A DNA stretch of 54,796 bases from an uncultured Neglectibacter sp. Its GTDB lineage: Bacteria > Bacillota > Clostridia > Oscillospirales > Acutalibacteraceae. Numbering within the stretch: position 1 is the stretch's first letter; the number at the start of each line of letters is the position of its first letter. Where the stretch lies: positions 1 through 54,796 of the forward strand of contig CANSKS010000013.1 in the NCBI GenBank assembly GCA_947647615.1, written 5' to 3'. Positions 45,901 to 51,810 of the stretch are shown here, one piece after another. The notes beneath the pieces were generated by a model. The model had not been told where the DNA came from. It saw only the letters and a program-made list of their open reading frames with translations, and made no database searches. The translations under genes and the position numbers were made by a program.

Positions 45901-46307
45901 TGGAAAGGGGAAATACCGCACAGCTTCATTTCGTTTACTGCGGTAAGCATTAGGTCTACAATTCGTCCGCCCCTTGCTGCTGCCTCATAAACCGTCAGCT
46001 GAGCTTCACAGGCTTCGATAGCGCAGGACATCAAAACCCGGCGGCCTCCGTCGGTAAGCCGCCGGCCTGCGAACCCTCCCTCCTGGCGGAATACCGCCTC
46101 CGCCAGCCGGGTAAAGCTGTACACCCGAATTTTGGAAGCTTGAACCGGACCCGCCAAACGCAGAATGGTCTTTTCTGTTTCAAAGGAATATTGCTCCGGC
46201 ACTAAAACAATAGGCCATTTTTCTTCCTTCTTACTTGCTTCCACCGCAAGCTCCCTGACACGCCGGGTTTTCCCGCTGCCGGCACGTCCCAATATAAACT
46301 GCAGCAT
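42960..46307 (-). CDS. addB: ATP-dependent helicase/nuclease subunit B (AddB)
   Basis: A 1115-residue AddB, the partner subunit of AddA that recognises Chi and carries a second nuclease. Walker A is FILGRAGSGKTRRVREL at the N-terminus. The C-terminal nuclease motif is VGGTIDRVDTYRQGSQLYVR followed by VIDYKTG. Four cysteines for the family's iron-sulfur cluster are present: one in YYDCRFKYFCRYG and three in NACRFCPYGPVC. The ATG at 46307 follows GTGAGG and gives the standard MLQFILGRAGSGKT start; the 9-codon upstream extension is rejected. First gene of addB-addA. Confidence 0.95.
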   Translation of the reverse strand: MLQFILGRAGSGKTRRVRELAVEASKKEEKWPIVLVPEQYSFETEKTILRLAGPVQASKIRVYSFTRLAEAVFRQEGGFAGRRLTDGGRRVLMSCAIEACEAQLTVYEAAARGGRIVDLMLTAVNEMKLCGISPFQLSQTAEALSGKGLGKKLSELSLLYGTYEALVAASYLDSRDDLTRLAEALETSRFFEGVTVLVDSFEGFTAQERNVLRQVMKRAKQVTVSLCTDGIPEEGTGLFALVNRTQRQLLAAAQELSVAVAPPVHLTGAPRFHNENLKLLEAQLFCAQELLQSEDAEGIHVFCGKDAVEETEYVAASIRNLVETGKYRYREFTILCRKPERYRSFLESALKKRGIPCFLSEPSRVDAEPVPRFLLGAFQAARSGFATEDLLEMLKTGVSGFDEEEISSLENYAFLWRLRGKDWKTEFTRHPKGFGQEMTEEDEEELSWLNGLRKRLIAPLARFTESTKDASGEEISQAAFTLLTDFGLEENLPLYCARLEEAGEPALSAKQVRVWELLMELLDQMYSILGARKIARERYEALLREVIAGEDVSEIPQTIDQVIFGTPEQVRQSVPRVTFLLGTVQGEFPLAPKSSGVFSDAERKELIALELPLGDPLEQKTMEERYLAYSVACSPSESLYLCYPRSADGEEKEPSELVSSLRAVFPTLREEKNLPDEFFANSMEAAFTRMAARFRENTPEAAALRKLFSEEPHYAGKLGALLKAAGAGPQRLEDSALAGELFGKAPYFSATQIETYYDCRFKYFCRYGLRAKERKPAEVDVLQYGTLMHFLFERVFREPPEIRASWTEEERLALIRRFIREYADENLGGFQKLAGRERYRLGRMARSAAILIRHVEEELGQSRFQPEYLELSLGHERGFPPLKVETKDGHVVTVGGTIDRVDTYRQGSQLYVRVIDYKTGRKDFRLSDVLHGLNMQMLVYLAALVENGKVLPAGVLYMPSAEPSVSVPRGMDEAALRRETEKQLRMSGLVLSNSEILTAMEEGAKGRFVPAALNKDGEFTRTSSVLTLEELAAVLRYSKRLIASMAEELWAGNVQALPNLKNKNACRFCPYGPVCAKEYGEKDVEKEKLSKEQVLKEMGFTEARDRREKEGTLWQ

Positions 46308-46418
46308 TTTAATGTCCTCACTTTTCCCACACACTAGAAATCCTTGCCGCGTCTTTTATAAACCGGCAGTCCTGAGCTTTGAGGATATTATAGCATGGGC
46401 GTTAAAAAAGGACAAATG

Positions 46419-47045
46419 TTAGGAATCAAAAAGCTCCAAAAGCGTCTCGTAAAGCTCCACTACTTTAAATTTCACCTGGTACCCCTGGGGAGAACGGAAC
46501 TCTTCCCGGCCTCCCGAAGGAAGCTGAGCCAGCAAGTCTGTTTCCTTCTGCTGAGAAGCAGGCAGGCAAAGAGCGGGAAACACGACGCACCACCAGTTTT
46601 TCCCCTTTCCCTCTCCCAAAATCACCTGCAAGGTGCGGTATTTTCCTGCAGGCAGCCGGAATTCTTCATACTCTCGGGTAGAAAAATAGCGGTCCAAAAC
46701 CTGCACCTTCACCTGGTCCGTCACATGATTTTCTGTAAGTACCCGCTCCGCCGCTTTCTCAATAGCCTGCAAATGTAAACAAACGGCAGAATTGGCTTCT
46801 TCCAGAGAATTTGCCCCTTTGTACCATTTTGCGGCTTCCGCCAGTACCGCATCACGCACTTTCAATTTCACTGCCTGGTCCTCCGGAGAATCAGAGGCGG
46901 CTATCACATGGAGGCGCATCACCTCTTCTGAAAGCTGCTGGCTGGCAGCCGCGAAGGGAAACAACGCTACAATTGCCGACAGAACAAACCCTGTAGCGGC
47001 AGCCTTCCACAGAAGTCTTTTTTGAAACCAACCTTCTTTTTTCAC
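46419..47045 (-). CDS. spoIIR: stage II sporulation protein R
   Basis: A 208-residue secreted signalling protein made in the forespore under sigma-F; it activates the SpoIIGA protease in the mother cell to release sigma-E. An N-terminal helix (about 12-30) serves as signal sequence or anchor, followed by the family signature EEVMRLHVIAASDSPEDQAV and LKVRDAVL. The middle and C-terminal regions (RYFSTREYEEFRLPAGKY, WWCVVFPALC) are typical. Three GTG codons near the start (47054, 47048, 47045) are possible; the last is chosen for its 8-base spacing from GAGG. Confidence 0.93.
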   Translation of the reverse strand: MKKEGWFQKRLLWKAAATGFVLSAIVALFPFAAASQQLSEEVMRLHVIAASDSPEDQAVKLKVRDAVLAEAAKWYKGANSLEEANSAVCLHLQAIEKAAERVLTENHVTDQVKVQVLDRYFSTREYEEFRLPAGKYRTLQVILGEGKGKNWWCVVFPALCLPASQQKETDLLAQLPSGGREEFRSPQGYQVKFKVVELYETLLELFDS

Positions 47046-47242
47046 CACAAACACCTCAATATCACATTTTTCTGGAAGTTTGTGGAAAGTATGGGCCCAT
47101 TTTTTCCTGGATATTCCATGGGGAAGCGTGATATTATGATACTGTAGAGAGAAAGTTGAACTTTTGGGGCTATCTTTTGAAAGGAAAACTTAACGGCATT
47201 GTTTTATAAAAAGAAGCAGCTGGGAAAAGAGGAAACTCAGAA

Positions 47243-47917
47243 ATGGCTTATCGAATTTTATTGGTGGATGACGAAGAAGACATCCTCACCATGCTTACTG
47301 ACTTATTTACCATAAAGGGGTACCAAGTGCTTTCTGCCCGCAGCGGCACAGAAGCTTTGAAGCTGTGCGAAGCTTCTTTAGATTTAATCCTGCTGGATGT
47401 GAACATGCCCGATATAGACGGGTTTTCCCTTTGCCGGCAGATCCGGGATTTTGTTTCCTGCCCTATTCTGTTTCTTACCGCCAGGATTGAGGATGCCGAT
47501 AAAGTACAGGGCTTTGCCGCCGGTGGGGACGATTACATTTTGAAGCCTTTTTCCAGTGCCGAACTGCTGGCCAGAGCGGCTGCTCATCTCCGGCGGGAAG
47601 AACGCCGCCAAGAAAACAGCCAAGTAAAATTCCAGGGCGGGCTTGTGATCGACTACGGCCAGCATCGGGTTTTTCTAAACGGAGAGCCCCTAAAGCTGGC
47701 AAAAAAGGAATTTGACATTGTGGCGCTTTTGTCCATGCATCCTTCTCAAATATTCGACAGGGAACATATTTACGAATCCGTATGGGGCTACGAAAGCGAG
47801 GGCGACAGCGCTGTGGTAGCGGAGCACATCCGCCGAGTACGCTCTAAATTTTCCTCTGCCGGGTGCGGGGAGCACATAGAAACCATATGGGGAGTGGGGT
47901 ACAAATGGAAGCCATAG
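47243..47917 (+). CDS. OmpR/PhoB-family response regulator
   Basis: A 224-residue response regulator. The receiver domain (1-~118) has the acidic pocket DDEED near residue 9, phospho-acceptor D52 in LILLDVNMPD, T/K switch residues in FLTARIEDADKV and YILKPFSS. The C-terminal winged helix (about 130-224) contains LAKKEFDIVALLSMHPSQIF and the recognition segment DSAVVAEHIRRVRSKF. AGAGGA precedes the ATG. Its last codons overlap the kinase gene by 13 bases, so the pair is translationally coupled. Regulated genes are not evident nearby. Confidence 0.95.
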   Translation: MAYRILLVDDEEDILTMLTDLFTIKGYQVLSARSGTEALKLCEASLDLILLDVNMPDIDGFSLCRQIRDFVSCPILFLTARIEDADKVQGFAAGGDDYILKPFSSAELLARAAAHLRREERRQENSQVKFQGGLVIDYGQHRVFLNGEPLKLAKKEFDIVALLSMHPSQIFDREHIYESVWGYESEGDSAVVAEHIRRVRSKFSSAGCGEHIETIWGVGYKWKP

Positions 47918-49179
47918 AACAAAAAAAGAAACTCCCTTGGAAAAAACGAATCTCCCTAAAAGGTGCCCTGGTTGTCACTACCCTTGCCTGCGTGGCGGCA
48001 GGTTTCCTGCTTTGCACAGCGGAGTTTTTCTTCTTGGGCAGCCTGCATAATTGGATTTACGAGACCTATGTGACCCCTTACCTGCCAGATACCTCCGAGT
48101 ATTTTTATACAGATTCAGGCGACAAAACCAGAATATACCTTCATGCCGTTCTGCCAAAGGCCTATATAGACCCGACTACCGGAGAATCTTTCCCAATAGA
48201 AGAATACGACGCCGTTTGCTTTATACCGGAAGGCCTGCCCCGCTTTTTTTACAAATACCCTGGGCCCATTTCTGTTTTGTTATGTACTGTTACCGCCATG
48301 CTGTTCTTCGTGTTGGACGCTTTTTGGTTCTTCCGGTGGAAAGTCAAAAAGCCGTTGGCGGTTCTTTCTACCGCTTCCGAAAAGATCGCCCGAAACGACT
48401 TGGATTTCACCATAAGCCCGCCCAGTGGCGACGAGTTGGGGCGGCTTTGCAGTTCTTTCGAAAAAATGCGAAGCTCCCTGGAAGAAAACAACCGGACCCT
48501 TTGGCGCGCCATGGAGGAACGCCGGCAGCTGAACTCCGCCTTCGCTCACGATCTGCGTACCCCTCTTACCGTCCTTCGAGGCTACAGCGATTACTTGTCA
48601 GAGGGGCTGCCCACCGGCAAAATTTTGCCGGAAAAGGCCGCCGAAACCGTGGCCGTGATGCACCGCAGCCTTTTGCGGCTCCAGCGGTATGTAGAAGGCA
48701 TGAGCTCCCTGCAAAAGCTGGAAGACATTTCTCCTCAAAAAAAGGAGGTCACTTTTTCCCAATTAGCCGCCCACTTGCAGGAAACCGGAAAAATTTTGCA
48801 AAGCGGGCTGTGCCTCTCCTTTTCTTCCTCCGGAGCCGGAAACCTTTTTCTGGATGAAGAATTGGTTCTTCAAGTATTTGAAAACCTCATGTCCAACAGC
48901 CTGCGGTATGCCGCAAAAAACATATGGGTCACGCTAAAAGCGGAAAAAACTTTTTTGACATTATTGGTTGCCGACGATGGACCTGGTTTTTCTAAGGAAG
49001 GGTTAAAAAGGGCTGTTCAGCCCTATTTCCGTTGCGAAACCACACAAAAGGATGAACATTTGGGACTGGGGCTTTTTATTTGCCGCCTGCTTTGTGAAAA
49101 GCACGGGGGCCGCCTTCTGTTAGAAAACAGGCCCCAAGGCGGCGCAAAGCTTACCGCGGTTTTTTCTGTATCCATGTAA
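47905..49179 (+). CDS. sensor histidine kinase
   Basis: A 424-residue membrane kinase. Helix 1 (about 17-42), an extracytoplasmic sensor of about 75 residues (45-120) rich in Tyr and Pro, helix 2 (about 120-145), a HAMP linker, then HisKA with the phosphorylated His215 in NSAFAHDLRTPLTVLRGYSD, and the ATPase with N-box ENLMSNSLRYAAK, G1 VADDGPGFS and G2 GLGLFICRL. All catalytic boxes are intact. The ATG at 47905 lies inside the regulator gene with GGAGTGGGG upstream. The signal is unknown. Confidence 0.93.
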   Translation: MEAIEQKKKLPWKKRISLKGALVVTTLACVAAGFLLCTAEFFFLGSLHNWIYETYVTPYLPDTSEYFYTDSGDKTRIYLHAVLPKAYIDPTTGESFPIEEYDAVCFIPEGLPRFFYKYPGPISVLLCTVTAMLFFVLDAFWFFRWKVKKPLAVLSTASEKIARNDLDFTISPPSGDELGRLCSSFEKMRSSLEENNRTLWRAMEERRQLNSAFAHDLRTPLTVLRGYSDYLSEGLPTGKILPEKAAETVAVMHRSLLRLQRYVEGMSSLQKLEDISPQKKEVTFSQLAAHLQETGKILQSGLCLSFSSSGAGNLFLDEELVLQVFENLMSNSLRYAAKNIWVTLKAEKTFLTLLVADDGPGFSKEGLKRAVQPYFRCETTQKDEHLGLGLFICRLLCEKHGGRLLLENRPQGGAKLTAVFSVSM

Positions 49180-49289
49180 AACCATAAACCGACCTTCTAC
49201 GTTGGAAAAAACAGAAAATAAAAAGCTTTCCCGAAACCCCATTAAAACATAGGCTTTCGAAAAAGCTTTCTCATATGGTGAAGAGTCGC

Positions 49290-49871
49290 TTAATAATATC
49301 GCACCACGGCAATCACCTTGCCCAGCAAGAATACTTCTTTGGAAAAAATAGGTTCGAAGTCCGGGTTTTCCGGTTGAAGCCGCACCCCATCCTTTTCTCG
49401 GAAGAACCGCTTTACCGTGGCCTCTTCCCCAATCATAGCCACAACAATATCGCCGTTTTGGGCAGCCGGTGTTCGTTCGGCCACCACATAATCCCCATCT
49501 AAAATACCGGCGTCCCGCATACTGAACCCGCTGACATGCAGGGCAAACAATTCTTTTCCCGTTTTTTCCGGAAAAGGGATATAACCCTCTACCTCTTCCA
49601 CCGCCAATATGGGCAAGCCAGCGGTAACCCTGCCCAGAATAGGAACTTGAGCCGCCGCCTCACTGCCCTCTATGCGGATCGACCTGTTGAGTCCCGCTTC
49701 CCGGGTAATATACCCCAAACGCTCCAGAGTTTTCAAATGGGCGTGAACGGTAGATGTGGAACGCAGCCCAGTCGCGGTACAAATTTCCCGCACGGTAGGA
49801 GGCACCCCCTTGGGCGCTTCTTGCCGCAGAAAGTCATATACCTTTTGCTGGCTTTTGGTAAGGCGCTCCAT
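49290..49871 (-). CDS. lexA: LexA repressor
   Basis: A 193-residue SOS repressor. The N-terminal winged helix (1-~65) includes PPTVREICTATGLRSTSTVH. The self-cleavage site is the Ala84-Gly85 bond in GRVTAGLPIL, with Ser117 in SGFSMRD and Lys154 in EATVKRF as the catalytic dyad, so RecA-stimulated autoproteolysis should work. The ATG has GGGAG 10 bases upstream. The gene stands alone, with a LexA-box-like dyad over its own promoter. Confidence 0.95.
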   Translation of the reverse strand: MERLTKSQQKVYDFLRQEAPKGVPPTVREICTATGLRSTSTVHAHLKTLERLGYITREAGLNRSIRIEGSEAAAQVPILGRVTAGLPILAVEEVEGYIPFPEKTGKELFALHVSGFSMRDAGILDGDYVVAERTPAAQNGDIVVAMIGEEATVKRFFREKDGVRLQPENPDFEPIFSKEVFLLGKVIAVVRYY

Positions 49872-49921
49872 TCCACATTTCTCCCTTCCTACTCCAACAC
49901 AGGACCTTCCTGTTTTTACTT

Positions 49922-49962
49922 ATTGTATCATGAAAGTTATTGAAATGCAAACGTTTGTTTGC
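49922..49962 (-). promoter_or_regulatory. lexA promoter with LexA-box-like operator
   Basis: Minus-strand TTGCAT, 17 bases, TACAAT (49922-49927). The dyad CAAAC-GTTT-GTTTG (49948-49961) overlaps the -35 element. It has the layout of the Firmicute LexA box (CGAAC-N4-GTTCG) with CAAAC/GTTTG arms, in keeping with self-repression by LexA. Confidence 0.7.
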
Positions 49963-50058
49963 AAAAAAACAAAAATTCACCCAAACGTCTGAAACTTCCC
50001 TTGTTCAGCAGAAATTCACAAATCCCTCGGAATTATTTCAATGTTTATTAACAACGCC

Positions 50059-50089
50059 TTAACAACTTTCCTTTGAGTTTGAGTATAAT
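50059..50089 (+). promoter_or_regulatory. promoter of a candidate small RNA
   Basis: A perfect TATAAT (50084-50089) with TTAACA (50059-50064) 19 bases upstream. It is followed within ~125 bases by a strong terminator and no coding region. Confidence 0.5.
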
Positions 50090-50095
50090 AATAAC

Positions 50096-50214
50096 TGTAC
50101 TCAAAAGAAATGGACCGCACCTTTTCTTGAGATACATGTTCTACCCTCCTCAATAATACCCCTCAAGCTAAAAGAAGAAGGACCGGCTGAAAAGTCGGTC
50201 CTTCTTCTTTTCCT
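50096..50214 (+). ncRNA. candidate small RNA between lexA and spoIIQ
   Basis: About 119 bases run from the predicted start after TATAAT to the end of an intrinsic terminator. The 5' part folds as CTCAA-AA-GAAA with TTTCTTGAG (50100-50133), and the 3' part is the terminator stem. The only reading frame is six codons (ATGGACCGCACC...), so a coding role is unlikely. No known RNA family was recognised. It is a prediction from promoter plus terminator only. Confidence 0.4.
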
Positions 50215-50215
50215 T
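50171..50215 (+). terminator. strong intrinsic terminator
   Basis: A perfect 15-bp stem (50171-50185 with 50196-50210), 10-base loop, then TCCTT. It ends the candidate small RNA and insulates spoIIQ. Confidence 0.8.
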
Positions 50216-50287
50216 AGCGCCAGGCAAAAGACCTTTCGAAAACCGGTTCTATGGGATCCAAAATTCCCTTTTCAAAGAAGCATACAT

Positions 50288-50317
50288 GTATATTTTTTTC
50301 ATTTCTTGTTCAGAATA
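50288..50317 (+). promoter_or_regulatory. sigma-F-like promoter of spoIIQ
   Basis: GTATA (50288-50292), 15 bases, GTTCAGAATA (50308-50317). It matches the sigma-F pattern GYATA / GGNNANAHTR fully at -35 and with one mismatch at -10. spoIIQ is a classic sigma-F gene. Confidence 0.55.
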
Positions 50318-50363
50318 CACTCACAAGCTGTTATGTAAATTATCCGAAAGGGATGTGTATGGT

Positions 50364-51203
50364 ATGAACGGAAAGCGATATCAAAGCGAAAAGGCCCGGC
50401 GCAATGGCTTTTACCTGGCTCTTGCGGTATGTCTGGTAGCGGTGGGCATTGCCGCATGGAGCACTTACGACGCGGTGCAGGACTACCTCGCGCCTGTCTC
50501 TGGTTCCCCCGAAGTTTCCGGGACTGTTTCGCAGCGTATGGAAACCTCCTCGAAAGAGCACGAGACTTTACCGGTAACACCAAAAGACGACAGAGAAGAC
50601 CCGGAAAATCTCCCACGGGAAAGCAGTGCTGCCTCCCAGCAAAGCGCCCAGCAAACCGCAGGGAATGTTCAGCAGGACCAAAGTGCTTCCCAGCAGGAAG
50701 AATCTTCCCAAAGTCCGGCAGAGGAAAGCCAGGCTACCGAAACCCAGGGCCAGCCTGTAGAAGAACAGCCGGGAGTGCTTTACGAGCTCAGCAGCCAAAT
50801 GATGTGCCCGGTAAGTTCGGAAGAAATCTTAAAGGCTTACAGCTCCGGTGCTCCTGTCTATTCCGAAACTATGAAGGATTGGCGCATTCACACCGGAACC
50901 GATTGGAAAGCCGAAAGTGGAGAAGCTGTCATGGCCTGCGCTAACGGTATGGTAAAAAGTGTATACAGCGACAGCATGTTGGGCAACGTGGTTTGGGCAG
51001 AACACGGCGATTATGACTTTTATTATTGCGGCTTAGGAGAAAACTTCCTGGTAAAGGAAGGGGATGTGATTACCAAAGGCCAACAACTCGGTACTATTAC
51101 TGCCGTCCCTATGGAATCCGCAGAAGAACCACACCTGCATGTAGAGGTAAAAAGAAGCGGCGTGACTATGGACCCGGCAGCCGTGATACAAGAGGACAAC
51201 TAA
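50364..51203 (+). CDS. spoIIQ: stage II sporulation protein Q (LytM/M23 domain)
   Basis: A 279-residue forespore membrane protein that pairs with SpoIIIAH across the septal space to form the channel needed for engulfment and sigma-G activity. One N-terminal helix (about 14-34), a Ser/Gln/Glu-rich spacer (about 55-145), then an M23/LytM domain. The zinc ligands His176 and Asp180 (HTGTDW) and the HLHVEV pair (His257, His259) are present, so the endopeptidase site looks intact, as in clostridial SpoIIQ and unlike the degenerate Bacillus subtilis protein. The ATG at 50364 follows GAAAGGGAT. It is convergent with spoIIID. Confidence 0.9.
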   Translation: MNGKRYQSEKARRNGFYLALAVCLVAVGIAAWSTYDAVQDYLAPVSGSPEVSGTVSQRMETSSKEHETLPVTPKDDREDPENLPRESSAASQQSAQQTAGNVQQDQSASQQEESSQSPAEESQATETQGQPVEEQPGVLYELSSQMMCPVSSEEILKAYSSGAPVYSETMKDWRIHTGTDWKAESGEAVMACANGMVKSVYSDSMLGNVVWAEHGDYDFYYCGLGENFLVKEGDVITKGQQLGTITAVPMESAEEPHLHVEVKRSGVTMDPAAVIQEDN

Positions 51204-51255
51204 AACTGTGCTCCGGTAATACACCGGAAAAGTTCCCTCGCCTAACCATAAAAAG

Positions 51256-51294
51256 GAAGCCCGTTCCGCAAAGGTATTTGACGGAACGGGCTTC
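51256..51294. terminator. bidirectional terminator between spoIIQ and spoIIID
   Basis: A perfect 13-bp stem (51256-51268 with 51282-51294) and 13-base loop. TGCTCTTTC follows on the plus strand and CTTTTA on the minus strand. Confidence 0.75.
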
Positions 51295-51301
51295 TGCTCT
51301 T

Positions 51302-51556
51302 TCATTTTTGCGACTCATATTTTTTCTTAGTGGCCAGACCGCCGCGGATATGCCGCTGGGCCTTGTTGACGGCCAATACACTTTTCACATCCCGGTATAA
51401 CCCGGAATCGATATACCGAAGCCGTTGAGATACATCTTTATGTACCGTACTCTTGCTTACCCCAAACTGCTTCGCCGCCCGGCGCACGGTGGCCTTATTT
51501 TCCACAATATATTCCCCTAACTTTGTGGCGCGGTCATCGATGACGTTGTTTGACAT
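51302..51556 (-). CDS. spoIIID: stage III sporulation transcriptional regulator SpoIIID
   Basis: An 84-residue DNA-binding protein that adjusts mother-cell gene expression between sigma-E and sigma-K. The length equals that of known SpoIIID (~85-93). The helix-turn-helix is TVRRAAKQFGVSKSTVHKDV (residues ~24-43), followed by the family's RLRYIDSGLYRDVKSVL and the basic tail HIRGGLATKKKY that reads the minor groove. The ATG follows AAGGTG. A sigma-E-like promoter lies upstream. Convergent with spoIIQ, a common neighbour in clostridia. Confidence 0.96.
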   Translation of the reverse strand: MSNNVIDDRATKLGEYIVENKATVRRAAKQFGVSKSTVHKDVSQRLRYIDSGLYRDVKSVLAVNKAQRHIRGGLATKKKYESQK

Positions 51557-51582
51557 ATAGGGCACCTTCTTTCGGTGTTCTA

Positions 51583-51611
51583 TAGGTATGCAATATGGGG
51601 GAAAAGTATGC
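51583..51611 (-). promoter_or_regulatory. sigma-E-like promoter of spoIIID
   Basis: Minus-strand GCATACT (51605-51611), 14 bases, CATACCTA (51583-51590). It fits the sigma-E pattern KMATATT / CATACAMT with one mismatch at -35 and the CATAC core at -10. spoIIID is sigma-E dependent in studied species. Confidence 0.55.
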
Positions 51612-51747
51612 AATTTCCACTTTTAAACGTTTTCGGAAAACCAATGCTTTCATAATTTCGTGAGAAATGATAGGGGCACCTCCCGGTTATCTTCTCTTTC
51701 CAAACTGTAACCCGCATTTCTACAGGCCCTAATTCATGTTGAATTTC

Positions 51748-51776
51748 TTGAATTTTTTATATCTCCTATGTATAAT
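51748..51776 (+). promoter_or_regulatory. promoter of the large surface protein gene
   Basis: TTGAAT (51748-51753), 17 bases, TATAAT (51771-51776): a near-consensus vegetative promoter, 34 bases before the start codon. GAGAAGG (51795-51801) is the ribosome binding site. Confidence 0.75.
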
Positions 51777-51810
51777 AGATAAAAAGATTATTTTGAGAAG
51801 GCGAGTGTGT

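Noticed and set aside
49221..49270. Repeated AAAAGCTTTC between the kinase and lexA genes as a terminator
   Set aside because: The two copies are direct repeats of a near-palindromic 10-mer, not clean inverted arms, and no convincing stem plus T run results on either strand.
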